Assembly: GCA_914767715.1 (NCBI GenBank)
Contig: OU612069.1
Location: 29,139,387-29,203,386, forward strand
Length of the DNA stretch: 64,000 bases
Direction of reading: 5' to 3'
Source: Membranipora membranacea
Lineage: Eukaryota; Bryozoa; Gymnolaemata; Cheilostomatida; Membraniporidae
Shown here: positions 12,331-24,883 of the stretch, piece by piece
How the letters are laid out: every line of letters begins with the position of its first letter
Numbering within the stretch: the first letter of the stretch is position 1
Translations under genes and position numbers: made by a program
Notes under the pieces: generated by a model
Database searches by the model: none
The model's input: only the letters and a program-made list of their open reading frames with translations
What the model was told of the DNA's origin: nothing

Positions 12331-13990
12331 TCTTTAAATAACAGTTTTGTTTTTCTCGCCATATTCTGCATTTTGAGAACACAGTCACATGGTTGCTTAG
12401 CACTTTTCTGTCATCCAGTATAATTGCGGCATTCTGATTATTATAGGAAGTCCAATTAATCGAAGTATGTCAATGTTTCATCTTAATTGACACTTTTGAT
12501 GCTATATTGTTGCTTTTTTCCTGAGGCAAACACATCAATCATTCATTAAGAGCTCAGTATTCTTTGATGTTTTAAACAGATTCAGGTATCCTTTATATCA
12601 ATGGCAGGTGCTATTCCCATGGCTCATTCCACTCAACCATTGCCATCCTATGCAACACAGCGTGCATGTTAGGGCTGTTGGCCTTACATGGCCAATTGCT
12701 AAGACCCCTTGTAGTAAGTTTCTTGCTGTCTTTCCAGCTTGTGAGAATGTATTGTTAGGATTATCATCCATGGGAGGGTATGGGTAAAGCAACAATTTAT
12801 TGGCGTAAGTTTGTCAATCACAGGATTTCAGGTTCGTAACAAAAATAATAAGGCAAGTCTAAAGCAAAACTGAACATTTAAATATATCCTGCTCACGCGG
12901 TATTTCTCCATCATGTTACTCTCGGACACAGTGATTATGAGTACAATAGGAGTGAAGGGAAGTAAACATCACTTGAAAATAAATCATTATCCCTTTAAAT
13001 CTTTATGATAACTATTTTCTATAAACTTTTTTCAGTGACCTTTCAGCCTGATCGTACAGATCATATTTTACATCTACTAACAGCTGTGTTTTTTACCTAT
13101 TTAGTCAGTCTTTGTTTGAGAGTATTGATTGCTGCATGTTCTATCACCGTGTTCTCCTAAAAGTGGGTGTGATGATATCATTGGCGGGATGAAGTTTGGG
13201 TTGAAATGTTCCTGATATCAAACCCTATACAAGACTGCCAACTTGATCCGGGTATATTTCAATGAACCTCTTTCTTCTGGTCGCATCGCAGCCAACTGTA
13301 TGGGTCCAAGAGTAAAGGCTGAAAACTTTCCCTATGTAAATGAAAGGTTATCTGGCGAAAATTTTCATTTTCGAATCTTTCGCTCCTGCCCAGGTCAATG
13401 TCAATCGATGGTTGAACCTTAGATATTATTGCTTGCTGTTACTGGCACTAAACTAGGGAAATGCTTGCCCTAAAGCCTGTCAAATGTGCATCGGGTTCTC
13501 TTCAATGGTTCATAAGACATATCACCTAGCTAGGCTAGCCTCATACCTACACCTATGTGTAACTGTAGTGAAGCGTACACGAGCAATCAAACTTGTGCTT
13601 ATAGGGCAGAAATGAATTCAGTACACTGAGATAAAACTGCCCATAGAACGGCCTTTTAAACCACCAAACAGTTTTACTTTTGAAGGGTTAATAAGCCATA
13701 ATCCGAAAATTGCTGTCCACTCTCCACTCTATGTTGTTATTATAGACAACGATGCACTTAGGTTTTGCAATGAGAGCAGCTTCTCCCCATCGCTGAACCT
13801 CCACACAGCCATCATAAAGAACCGTAGAAATGGCATGGAGTTGCAACAGGGGTTTTGATATTTGACCCTTGATATGTCTAGTAATGGTTTTTGTTTTTGT
13901 ACATTTCTATGAGTTAAACCACTCATCTTCATATATTGCAGGGTACGAATGCACTCAAAACATCAGTGACCATTTGCTGTTCATTTATGA
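12330..13990. other. Non-coding; first part duplicated at 57,620-57,890
   Basis: Roughly 12,330-12,600 resembles 57,620-57,890 (shared block 'TTTTTCTCGCCATATTCTGC' and 'CCTGAGGCAAACACATCAAT'). From about 12,600 to 13,990 I see no gene, no repeat family and no convincing splice-flanked exon. Confidence 0.5.
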
Positions 13991-14690
13991 CGTGGTTATA
14001 GAACACACAGAGGTATTGAATTCATAAAACACAGGGTATCAGCGAGAAACCAAGAGCCAGGAACAAAATCTCTAGACCAACACTCCAATGGCTAGCCCTA
14101 GCAGAATAAAGTCACCCTGTGTGCTGTTGAGCATCTCAATACATCTCTTCTTGTTCTTTATAAGTACAGTTCTGGGTTTTTTGTTAAACCAGCGTAGCCA
14201 AGTTTTCACTACTACAACAACATTGCTTCAATTACACAAAGTCACAATATTCATCTATCATTCTAGACGGTGCAGTAGTATTATTTGTTTATTGATAGAT
14301 TATGAGATAGAAAGTGTAGTGCAGTTGATTAAGTGAATGCCGCTATTTTAAAAGGAAAGACATTCACAAAATTCACATATGACAATATCCTGCAGGACAA
14401 CAAGCCCCCCCCCCCCCCCCCCCCCCCCGATCCACAATCAGTATCGGTGCAGCAAAGTCTACTGTAGTCACCGACATATCTAATTTTCCTTCTTTAAAAC
14501 AGGATAAAGATGAGATAATGAAAGACTGAAAGCAACGTTGACTTTTATTGGACATAATAATTTCATCAAACAAAGGAACACATATCCAAACAATCAGTTG
14601 CGCAGGGGTGAAAAATCAAACGGATAAACAGTCCAAATATACTGAGACTTGTGCCCAAAATTTGACAACAAGGTGCAAACCGCAGGCTTA
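13990..14690. repeat. About 700-bp segment duplicated at 31,350-32,030
   Basis: Shared text includes 'TATCAGYGAGAAACCAAGAG', 'GCTAGCCCTAGCAG', 'ATTGATAGATTATGAGAT' and 'CAAGGTGCAAACCG'. In this copy a run of 24 C (14,405-14,428) interrupts the match. Short reading frames here are not conserved between the two copies, so I treat it as non-coding. Confidence 0.7.
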
Positions 14691-15064
14691 ATAATCAACC
14701 TAGACAATCATACACTACTTGAGGTATCAGCACTGAGGCACTGAGGCATTCAATTGTGGGTGACTTTACGTGTAGTGTAGTAGCATATGGCGTTATCATT
14801 GAATTGCAGTCCATATACGAGGTTTTTATTGATAACTCGATCAATTTCGATTGGATTTTGAGTTTAAAAATTGGAGAATTTGATGACAAGTGCTGCACAA
14901 TGTAAAGAATTTTTTAAACTGTAAATCCAATCAAAGTTGATTGAGGAATTAACAACAATCCTTACCTGCTGATTGCATATCATTACTAGCATCATTGCTA
15001 CTACACAAATCCATGTTGTAGCGTCACCATCAATTAAGTTAAAAGTTAAAATTCTGTCTATTTC

Positions 15065-16130
15065 AAGAATGACCAATTTCTACAACAGATTGTTGCCAAC
15101 AAGGATAACATCAAACATCAATTGATCCTTTTTTATGCTCTAAATTAAAATAATAGTTATAAAGTATGAAATAAAATAAAATAAACACAATGCAACAAAA
15201 TAAACTGTGTCTAGCCTTAGCATTGCATTAGCAGCGTCTGCAAATTTATTTATATAAAAAAATCAGCAGCTTTATCGTTTGACTTTATAATGTTGATGTC
15301 TTCAGAAAAAATTTTCTGATTCATTCTTGAAATTTTGAGTTTTATTTTTCTTAAAAACAAAGACATCTACAACTTAACTATAGGATGTTCGAATAATGTT
15401 TGGACCACTTTGCCACCAAGTTGCTCCCATCCTTTTGGGGGCTGTCAGCTGCCTGAAGATGAGGGAACAACTCAAAATTCAGGCAAACTTGGTCATACCA
15501 AAATTGGACAGTTATAATAGTGACCTACATTGATCCATTAAACACAGTAAATACACTCAGAGCCTATCTATGTGTTACAGGACAGCAGGTGGAGTACTGT
15601 AGGCAGGACGTTGATCTGTTTGTGTGGGATGGAGACAAGAGTTGATTCTGACTGCATCACTAAAAAGTTGACAGGTAGATCAGCTTCAACTAAAGCAGAC
15701 CCACCTCACCTCACCTGAGAGATACAGATAGCTGTCTTCTAACCACAAACAATTCTGGGGATTTGATTGTAATCAAATATTCAATTCTCAATTAGCCAAA
15801 CACTTTGCGTTCGCATGGAAGAAACTGTCAACAATATCTAACAAAACAGTGAGAAGACGAGATTGCATCGTGAGAATGAATGTTTACCAGACACCCTGTA
15901 GAGTAGAGAAGTGTAGTGGTCACAGCAGCAAATGCTCTGAATTTGGCACCGCCTAAAATAGCTAACTTTGAGGCTAGCTTACATTTAATCTACATATAGC
16001 CACACCTCAGCTAGCCAAATTTAGTGCTAGCTAACATAAAGTCACCATCACATTAGCCAAACTAAACTGTAGCTAATATTTACTCGTTTGAAGAATATCT
16101 AATATTTGATGTTAAAATTGTCAAATTATG
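15065..16130. repeat. Cassette segment also present at 43,865-45,030 and 58,200-59,100
   Basis: Three copies share the block around 'GCATTGCATTAGCAGCGTCT', the 'TTTGAGTTTTATTTTTCTTA' block and the sushi-like exon candidate. The 15-kb and 58-kb copies run on together through 'GATTGCATYGYGAGAATGAA' and 'TAGCTAACTTTGAGGCTAGC'. The 44-kb copy is interrupted by a LINE insertion at 44,147. This is part of the tandem two-gene cassette. Confidence 0.8.
15384..15483 (+). pseudogene. Sushi/CCP-like exon candidate (copy 1)
   Basis: After an AACTATAG acceptor the frame reads CSNNVWTTLPPSC, then GGCQLPEDEGTTQNSG. This fits the C-terminal end of a sushi domain (C..NG.W....P.C) followed by the first cysteine of another. 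The same exon appears at 44,799 and 58,345 with few changes. A stop follows soon after when read through. No complete gene could be assembled around it, so it is listed as a likely decayed exon of the plus-strand cassette gene. Confidence 0.4.
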
Positions 16131-17829
16131 TCAACTGAGAGGACAACTTAAGTAGTCTTAATCAAGAATACATAATAAATAATTGACATGATCGATTTTG
16201 TTCTGAGCTTGTCTTGATGATTTCAGAGAGATTTCAATGGCTATCAAATAGCCTGATTATGCTGTTCTGGTTTGTAACATCAAGCACATAAGACATCATA
16301 ACATAATAATTTTTGCCCACATATGGCGTTGTACAAACACTATGAGGTTTGCCCCTGTGCCCAGCCCTCTTCTCCCTGTGATAAGAAGGAGATGGTGAGA
16401 GTCCCTGAAGCAGAACCTTGTATGCAGAAAACATCACAGGACGTCATGAACTGCTATGCTGCCTCATGACTACAGACAACTGAAAGTTCTGATCATAACG
16501 ACCTGCTTATCTGTCTCTCCCATGTCAATGTGGGCAATCTGATGCCCCTTAATACCCGTATGTTCGCCTGAATATCACAGGCAGCTTGTTTTGTCTCACT
16601 GAGATCTTTGTAATCAACGTTAAGTGTCCCTGATGTCAGGCTACCCAGCGCCATAATATTTGAAGGGATTTACATATTGAAGGGTTTATAAAGAAACTAA
16701 CGCTAGCAGTATCTCAGCAGCTAAGGCTAGCAGAAGCCCTACATTAATTCTGTTTACGGACACGTAGGGCTTTTGAGATATTACTAGCCTTAGTTTCTTA
16801 GTTCCTAAACTTCTCAGTTGGGGGTTACTACGGTAAACATAAGATATTATAAATACTAATATCACGATGTGTCAGGAAGCATAGAGCCCTCTACCAGTGA
16901 TTGGACACTCAGGCCTGTCGATAGCGGCGGAGGGTAGAGAGATAGCTATAGATTTTATCCAGCATTTCCTGAACATCAATCTGTCGAACCTGAGTAACGT
17001 CTCCTGTGAGCTCAGCCCTGTCCTGGAGAGGGGAATATGACTCAGGAGGAAATATGGTAAGATGCAAGAATACACACTCTGTGAGTTCTGATGTACTCTT
17101 CTGAATCGTCATCTTGGAAGCAGAGAGAGTATCCTCTCTTGGGTGCAGGTATTGGGACCCATAGAACTCACCCCCACCCTTTCCTTTGCCTGCTGTAAAC
17201 CCGGCTACTCTTCATGTCCAAAAGGTAGAGAGGGGTTTCCTTTTAATGCTTGTGGTGTGTGCAAACAGTGGGTAGTCTCGTTCAACTAGGCCCTGGCTAG
17301 GATGAATGGTGTGCCAGTTCCAAATCAAGAATGAATTGCAAGACTGGGAATATAACCTGGTCCCTAAGGACCCCAAGGCCGTAACCTTAACCATTGACCA
17401 CACCCCTAACTAAAAAGAAAAGCAAAAAACTCATGTTTGGTCAGAAGGGTGGTCAGTGAAAAGTGGGCAGTACTATTTGTTTATTCATTTTCTTCTTCAG
17501 CTCTAGTATTGAGACCGAATAAGTTTGTTCTCCGCTGATAAAACTGATTGATGCTTGGAAAAAAGATGCTTTGAGTCAAGTACGGCCACCATCTATTATA
17601 TACCATAAGAGTATGACATTTAATTATTATCCAGATAGCTCTCAGATACAAAAAGGCCAGCTATACATACGCTTAACATCAAGTTTTGTTCAGTTTTACC
17701 TTATTGTAGATGGGGGGGGGGGGGGGACGGTTGCAACACCAAAGAGTGCAGGTAAACTGGATCATACTTCTAACAAATGTGTATGCTACAATTCTCATTG
17801 CTCTTATATCTGACAGCTGAATGTTTCAT
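16130..17829. other. Non-coding stretch with a tRNA-like SINE remnant
   Basis: About 17,290-17,405 on the minus strand reads like a tRNA-derived SINE head: an A-box-like TGGTTAAGG and a B-box-like GGTTATATTCC, flanked by a conserved GTGGTC. A related copy is at 32,500-32,605. A run of 16 G lies near 17,711. No gene is recognised. Confidence 0.45.
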
Positions 17830-17838
17830 ATTTGACAG

Positions 17839-17946
17839 CTGAGTATCACTGTGTAGCCAGACAGGTGGTTGCAGATCACACCAATCAGCTAACTTGTCTC
17901 TTCCGCAGCTTCAAGAATAACGATCTACTCAAAATTAAACTACAAA
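17839..17946 (+). pseudogene. Conserved exon candidate of the plus-strand cassette gene (copy 1)
   Basis: After TTTGACAG the frame reads EYHCVARQVVADH, then NQLTCLFRSFKNNDLLKIK, ending before a GTCAGT donor. The Y-x-C with a second C 14 residues on fits the middle of a sushi domain. Near-identical exons occur at 33,056 and 59,241. A second possible acceptor (TCTTCCGCAG) lies inside, so the real start may be further right. The CACTA insertion at 18,568 separates this copy from its downstream exons. Confidence 0.4.
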
Positions 17947-18187
17947 GTCAGTATCTTACACAAAGTTCTGAGTTATTGAGAAGCTAAAATGTGGCAGGTT
18001 CTCAAGTTTGATAGTTTTTAATCCCTTCTAATAGTCAAGAAAGTTAATTCAGAGATAAAATTCAGGATAAATTGTTATGAGCATTAAAATAGTATTCAAA
18101 TTTGGCAAGATCAAAAGCATTCAACAAGCCCTTTAATATAGCAGATGGGGCCATACATGTAATCCTATATACATATGGTTGTTTTAA

Positions 18188-18249
18188 CTATCTCAGCGTA
18201 ATTATCTCAGCGTAACTATCACAGCACAACTATCTCAGCGCAACTATTG
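18188..18249 (+). repeat. Short tandem repeat, about 15-bp unit
   Basis: Four degenerate copies of CTATCTCAGCGTAA. The same array is present at 59,590-59,650. Confidence 0.7.
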
Positions 18250-19080
18250 CGGGGCTGGGTTAAGACTGCACACTGCTCTATACTTTACATCTGTGGATTG
18301 TATCCCATGATGCATTGCTGCGTTTTCCAGCCTTGTGCTCCTAATTTTACAGAGATAAGTTGCATTGCGGGAAGGGTGGTGGCTGCTGTATTGTATACTT
18401 TATATGATATCAAAGAATCAGTTAATGAATATTTTAAAATAAGTGGTGCTGTTGCCTAATCTATCATTTTGTCTTCGAATATATAACTGAATGGAAGATA
18501 CCAGATATTCTGCTAGTTATAGATATTTATGTTTGTGATTGTAATGTATTTTGTGTGTAACGTCCTACACAGAGAGAAATATTGCGGTGTATGTGATAAG
18601 AGCCTTCTGGTAAAACATTCTTCTTGTGAGTTTGCGGTGTTTTAGCGTTATCCTAAACCAGGGTCTTATGGTAAATTGACTTAAATATTTCATTTACCAG
18701 AAGAAATGATAAACTACATGGCGTGGCTTTCTTATTGTAATCTTACGGTAAATGTGTCATAATCATGAGTGCTTTGTCTCTGTGATTGCAGCATACATGA
18801 CTATGACTATTCAACAAATGTGTCACAACCAAGAAGAGAATACGTGTTGTTTGAAATCCGGAATTGGGAACAGGGCTATAATCTGCTTTAGAGGCAATAC
18901 CCCTAAATCATTTCGACAGTGGTTTTGGTCATATTATGAATATTGCAATGTGTTTGCTTGAATTTGTGTTTATTTTCAATATTATTTGCCTGCCCACCGT
19001 GTGATAAAAACTTACAGGGATTAAAAATAGAAAATTTATAATATTGTTGATATAAAAAAGTACAAATTTCCAATTGCGTG

Positions 19081-20870
19081 TCAAAGGACAACGTGTCTTA
19101 TACAGAGAAATATCAAGCCATTGTCAGTATGAACCAGAGATGCAGGCGAAAGATATGGTAGAATGTTTTGCTTCACTGTTATAATCTCTTCTGTTTCATG
19201 AGTAACCTGGTAGGCATGATAGTGGGAACAGAAAAACGTTTCAACTACAGTGCATGTGAACTGATACGTGCTCCCATCAGGAAGCATAGATTTGATTTTG
19301 CCAAATACAGGCTGGGTTAGCGTGTCGTTTACCTCAACCACCAAGTAATCTCCAACACGATAATCAGTACCTCCTATTTCTACACCATGTTTATTTTTGA
19401 CTATATTCATCACAGTCTCTTGCGTATCAGCATATTCCTTGATTTGGTAGCGTTTTGCCACTGTGAGAGGAAGGTTCTTGAAGTTACCTACAGAAAAATA
19501 AAACTCGAGATTTAAGCATTGTTCCTTTCTGGAATGTACTACCATTTAGCAATTTCAAAGGAAATAGTTTTTGCCTGAAGGGCGGGCCGCAAATGTCTGT
19601 GCAAATTTGCTCTCAGTTTGTAGGCAGGTCGGACAACACCTTGGAATCCAACATGTCCCAGTAGGCAGTGGACTGCAGTGGGAATCTAACCCTCAACCTT
19701 CAACACTTGCATGCTGAAGTCCGGCACTCTAACCAACTGGGCCATCTCCTACTCCTAAGTTGGTGTTGAGGAAATATATCACGCTGTTACAACTGGTATG
19801 AATGGAAATCATACTCACACGAAACTGAGGCCACTAGCTTTGCCAGACGATGTTTAGATTCATATCGCATGCACCAGTAATTGATAAGCGGCCCATGATC
19901 TCTGATGCTGTGACCATAGTGTGTCATGAAATGGGCTTTGGGAGTTAGGTTTGCTATATCTCCATACACCTATGAGAAAAGACAAGTATAAAACAGGCGT
20001 CATTAAGGGTGAACTGAGCTGTCAGGGAGGAAAGCTAAATTGTTTAAAATTATAAAATGTGCTGGGGCTGTGGAAGTTCGAGGCAGATATAGTTCACTAT
20101 ACAAATATTTTATGATAATACAGTATACATATTAAAGATTTTGGTACCAGCACCACCTTGGAAGAGGGAGGGCAGGCATAGGAGTTCAATAACGGCATTG
20201 GCAAAACTTTGTGCATGCTCAGCTTAGACCTTTCAGCAACAACTGACTGGGCTGAGGCAGAACCATAAGTGATGCGCTTGAATTTCAACTTAAGGCGATA
20301 AACATGCTGTGATGTTCCTCTATTAGCCCTTCTAAGGTGTAACTGCAGTCAATTGTCATCTCGGGAGCAAAAACAATATCCATTATTGTCCTAAGCAGAA
20401 GAAATATTGCCCACTCAGGGTAGTCCACAGGGATTAGGTGTCCAATCATCTGTGGAAGAAATCTGATGAGAGCCCACATTTGGCTGGCACTTTGTTTCAT
20501 CGACTCGACATTCCGTTGAACAGAGGGCCTGTTGGAGGCTTCGTGTCTGCTGCAAAACATATACAATTTCTGATAATTTGTCTGGTCCATAGGTAACAGA
20601 GCTGACGATGATTTACTCACATATCTCGGCTGTTATTGTCACCATTTCAAAGTCTGTAATTGAGTAGGTTAGGCCTACTGAAATCATATTTTTTCTACTT
20701 ATGTTGTTGAGTAGCCTAGGTAAGAATCATCCACCAAAGTGAAAACTTACCCATAGTCCAGTGATATGATCTTTTGGTTGAGATAATCCAGCGTAATTAT
20801 CTTGTCCTGTATCAGGGCTTCAAGCAAACATTTAACCTCTGTCTTCCCCAAGCCTTCCAATATATCATGC
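19081..20870 (-). CDS. CACTA transposase, C-terminal part only
   Basis: Four minus-strand exons are recognisable: 20751-20870 (HDILEGLGKTEVKCLLEAL...), about 20290-20549 (ASQMWALIRFLPQMIGHLIP, then FAPEMT and EEHHSMF), 19819-19969 (LTPKAHFMTHYGHSI, then YWCMRYESKH) and 19081-19487 (NLPLTVAKRYQIKEY, then VFGKIKSML and SHYHAYQV, stop at 19081). The first two and the last two join in phase. The junction between the second and third does not resolve to a clean donor. These motifs are the C-terminal half of animal EnSpm/CACTA transposases as I know them. The N-terminal catalytic half should lie to the right, but the opposite-strand gene begins there only 115 bp away. The gene is therefore 5'-truncated and probably inactive. 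Confidence 0.75.
19600..19760 (-). mobile_element. tRNA-derived SINE, minus strand, inside the CACTA element
   Basis: Read on the minus strand it has an A box in TGGCCCAGTTGGTTAGAG, a B-box-like stretch and the family's CTGCAGTCCACTGCC block. It lies in the intron between two transposase exons. It belongs to the same family as the copies at 26,276, 38,884, 56,605 and 60,830. Confidence 0.75.
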
Positions 20871-20985
20871 CTGCAACATAGAGATAAACATCTTTGCTGA
20901 TTTCTATTCATTTTTTTAAATTAGGTTTCTGCTTGAAAATTTCAAGTGAAATAATTGATTAAAAATCAAGTTTAAAAAAATGCAG

Positions 20986-23585
20986 CGTTGTTGTCTGTAA
21001 GTCTACGCCATATGTTGTAGAGAAATACACAGAGAAGTTTGGGAACCAGCACGTGACGTGTGACATTATACAGTATGTCGCAGAAGCTATGGTGAACCAG
21101 TTCCCATCACTGAGAGACATAAACACAGACCATACTAGCCCAACATTTGTAAGTATGACCAATGGTGAAGAAACTTTTTATAGATAGCAGTGGTGCGAGG
21201 TTAGACCTAGACAAGGCTGCAACCATCATGTGGTCTTGATGCATTTATTTTGCACAATTAATCATTGTCTCAGAGAGTTAATAATCGACAGTGCTGTTTT
21301 CCGTCAGTTATTGTAGTTGTCCTTTCAAGCTAGAGTAGTGCTTAGTGGTTTGTGATAATATTTGATGGGTTTTAAGAATATAGCGAAACACATGTCAAAA
21401 ATCGGGGATTTCTTTCTCTCAATTGTGTCCATTGCTTATCTAAAAGGAAAACTTCAACTATCAGCCACTTGATTCTGATCTTGACTCATCAATTTTAACG
21501 AATAATTTTATGTTTTTGTAGAGACATTTTTTTGTGCGTCGCCCTACTTCAGGACAGTTGTACGAGGCGTTCAAGAACGCTAACAGGAGTCTGCCTGACG
21601 AACTAAAACTAAGACAGAGTACAGCCAGCAAGGGAAGGAAAAGGAAGGCAACAGAGTCGGCGACAGTTCCAACGCCGGTCAATCTCTCCTATGAAGAGAA
21701 AGGTAAAACTTTTGTTTAAGATATCTTAGTTGTCATTCATCAAACATAATATTCGACTTAAAATGGATGAGAGAACCTTGGTCTGAATTTATTGGTTCCA
21801 TCCATGGTTATCTATTGTGCTGGTTTATTGTGTACTCTCTTGTACTCGACGACAAAATCTGTAACGGGTTAACATATCCTGTGAACCGCAGCAATAGTTT
21901 ACAAATGTCCAGACACTTCACCTGCAGTCTCCTCCTTTATTCCCACTCACAGACCATGTGACCGTCGAAAGACATTAAGCTCACCATTGGTAGCTACCTG
22001 CTGTCTGTCTGTTTAAACACCTTGTATTAATTAATTCACTCCTTCCATTTTCTAGTGAAAGAGATCGAGTTGGCACCCCCTCCAAAGAGAAGAAAGCTTC
22101 TGGCTGAAACCTATGCAGAGAGGAGGCTTTGGATTGTCACAGAAGGCCCAGGAATGATCGAGACCCTGAAGAAATTCAATGTTTTCGTCAGATGTCCTGA
22201 AGAGGTAAGATTTTTATTTATTTTGAGGTGTGTAATAGATGCACAGTGATGGTCATATTGTATGGCATTGTAGCTACTTATATTGCATTGCTATGATTCA
22301 CAGTTTGCGTAACTGAATTAAATTTTGAAAAGAACCAGCAAAACAGTTAGATAGCTTGGAAGAAAAATTTACAAACATATTTATAAAATATTTCTTCTTG
22401 ATAGTGCTGTTTTCAACCAGTGTTATTCCATACTGTTGTGTTATGCACAACTTTGACTTGTGCCCTATTATATGACACAATGCTTGCTATCACAATCATT
22501 ACAGAAAAAGTCCAGTTCTGTATGGGCAATAGCCAGTTTTGTGCAAAAATCATATTAGAGATTTTGTTGGTGTAGCCCATGTTACTTGCTAAGACAAATT
22601 ATAGGAAGGGTGCTCTGAGACATGTGGCAAGTGCTGTACAACACTCATGCACTTGCACAGCACCTGCCACAAGTCTTACCACACTCGGCGCCAGCTACGG
22701 CTTTTAGTGCCCATTCGGAACAGGATAAATATTTGTAATGACTAGATGATATCTCCTTCCAATTTCTGTTTTGCCTTAGTTGGGTGATACTGTTTATATT
22801 CAAAATAAAGGAAAAATACTTTATCCCTTGTTGTAGATATCATATGAGTTTGATCGGATAGATAAGGCACATTCGGCAGCTAAGGGATTGGAGAGGCTGG
22901 AGAAGCTGATAGGCTTGCTGGAGCCAACAGGTAAGGGTCGCTGTAATTGTCATCTTTTGGGGCATAGCATAGACTGGTAATTGTATACGAGATCATAAAC
23001 AGTGCAGTCAATATTGAAAGAATATTTATGGAATTCATGTGGTTTACCTGTTTGAACATCATATTAAAGCTTACCCAACCCCTCCTCTTTCTAGCACCAA
23101 CGAACGAATTGTACCGGGTTGATGATTTCATTTGATATGTGGCATTTGCATGACACTGGTGTACCATCCTGCTGATTCGCATAACTAATTACACAAACAG
23201 CGTTGATACATTTCTATCTCTTTTCTCCACAGATGATCACGTGCTGACTTTGAACAAAATGATTGGAAAGTGTGGTTTGAAGTTTAGAGCAAGGGCTATG
23301 GAGGTTTTGTTACGTGTCGGCGACGCTGCTCTAATTTCAAACCAATACGGGAGTGTAATCTTGTGTAAAGAGGATACGGGACTCAGTGTATGTGTATACA
23401 AGGGTTTCTCCTTTCCTGTAAAGTCTCTAGCCTCAGGGCTGAAATATCTCATCATGTTATTCTTTCTTTTAAATATTGACTACCCAAAGCAAGCTCCAAC
23501 GTTATTCCATTTCATTTCAAACCTGCATGGCCTCAAGGTCCCTCTCAGCTGCACCATGACAGACCTCCAAATACTTCTTAAATAG
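20986..23585 (+). CDS. Second CACTA-element gene, 5'-truncated, five exons
   Basis: Exons 20986-21148, 21522-21702, 22056-22204, 22837-22930 and 23233-23585 join in one open frame of about 312 codons ending in TAG, all with AG/GT borders. The start is missing: the first exon opens at an acceptor (AATGCAG) with no in-frame ATG and no room upstream before the divergent transposase exon. Features are a basic KGRKRK stretch (possible nuclear signal), APPPKRRKLLAETYAERR, and a C-terminal region ending LNIDYPKQAPTLFHF..LHGL. I know this C-terminus from an uncharacterised protein family associated with animal transposons. I cannot assign a function. Confidence 0.7.
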
Positions 23586-24367
23586 ATAGTTCTCATGTAT
23601 ATACTAAATATTAAAACAAAATTTTATCATACTTTAAAATCTGGATATTGCCTCTTATTTTAGCCCCAATTTTCACATGAATTTTTTTTGTGACACACCT
23701 AATTACATACTCTCACCCTTCATTTTATTGTTCTAATTCAAATTTTCAAATTTACATACTGATTTCTTAATATGAAGCTTTTCTACCTCAGTGGTCATGG
23801 ATTTTTATTTGTGTTTTAATCAATAACAATTCAATTCTTTCAAGTACAACATTTCCTCTTCATATCTACTGTGTTGTGTTGTCTAATTCTCCAGGCGATG
23901 TGCTGTTGATGAAAGGGTTTCTTATGCACAATTGTGAAAAAAATTGAGCCTCTAGCAACAATCAGTTTTATCATAACCTTCTAATCAATCAATATCATCA
24001 CAGCCTCTGGTAAAGTTTTACCAGAAGATATTATCAGTCATAACATTGGCTCTTGTCGATCATATCCAGAACAGCCATTGTCATTTATCACAAGCGCTGG
24101 TAAAATTTACCAGAAGATCTTATCAATAATAACATTGTTTCTTATCAATCAGATGCAGTACAGCCATTGTTATTTTACCATAAGCCTTGGTAAAATTTAT
24201 CATAATGTCTTATCATCTATGTGCTCAATCCGAAAACTATTTACCATAAGAAACTGGTGTTATTGATTAGAAAATCATCATAAGATGACCAGAATAATTG
24301 GTTGAAAAAGCAACCGTTAATTCTGGTAAGCTTGTAATCAATTTCACCGCACTATTTTTCTCTGTGA

Positions 24368-24557
24368 TCTAAGTTACCACACATTGGCTGGTCTGCAGTG
24401 ATGGCTCTGTTCATGCTCAGCCATAGTCTGATACAGACAGCCAGATGTAAGAACGTAGGTAATACTCCGGATCTATTCCTCTTTATAATAATAGATGGTA
24501 TGTACGGAGCTCTGAGATGTAGTGAGACTATGATATCTAACTGCCATAGAGGCTGGG
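24368..24557 (+). pseudogene. Conserved exon candidate of the plus-strand cassette gene
   Basis: One frame is open from the CACTA right edge to a GTAAGC donor at 24,558 and includes MYGALRCSETMISNC. The same segment at 59,970-60,170 is also open but has lost the donor (GTTAAGC). A minus-strand frame is open in both copies too. The protein is not recognised and coding status is uncertain. Confidence 0.3.
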
Positions 24558-24883
24558 TAAGCATATGATCTAAGTCCATTCTATAACTTTACCCTCTGTT
24601 AGAATATTTGATGGTTTCGCTAAAAAATATTTCACTTCGATGAACAGCCTTGCTTTCTTGGTCTTTCAATTAGGCAAGATCGTGCCAGGAACATTCACCA
24701 AGGATGTATTTAGTTCATTTAAGGAGTGAGCAATTTGGGAAGAGAACTCTAGCAAGAATTTATTGATCTTGACAGGTTTTAATTGAATGACCGCCTACCT
24801 GACACAACAATCGCTCTTATCACCACATTGGGCAATAAAACTGTCAATTGAATCCAGAATTTAATTTGTTTCTGGTACACAGT

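Larger units (their letters stand above)
18568..24366. mobile_element. CACTA (EnSpm) DNA transposon, 5.8 kb, internally deleted
   Basis: The termini are 22-bp inverted repeats matching at 20 positions: both begin CACAGAGA and end GCGGTG. CTGGTAAA/TTTACCAG motifs repeat many times just inside each end (18,605-18,760 and 24,000-24,330), the subterminal repeats typical of CACTA elements. The paralogous segment at 59,970 reads through the insertion point without the element, giving an empty site. The expected 2-3 bp target duplication is not clean: only an A is shared at the right edge. Inside are two divergent genes, described separately, and both lack their 5' parts. A SINE sits in one intron. 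The element is therefore probably non-autonomous. Confidence 0.88.

Noticed and set aside
14405-14428. Poly-C run as a regulatory element
   Set aside because: Homopolymer runs of C or G appear at several unrelated places (17,711; 32,933; 35,011) and are not conserved between copies.
20097-20288. Minus-strand 63-residue frame as a missing transposase exon
   Set aside because: It does not resemble the family and has no usable splice borders joining exons b and c.
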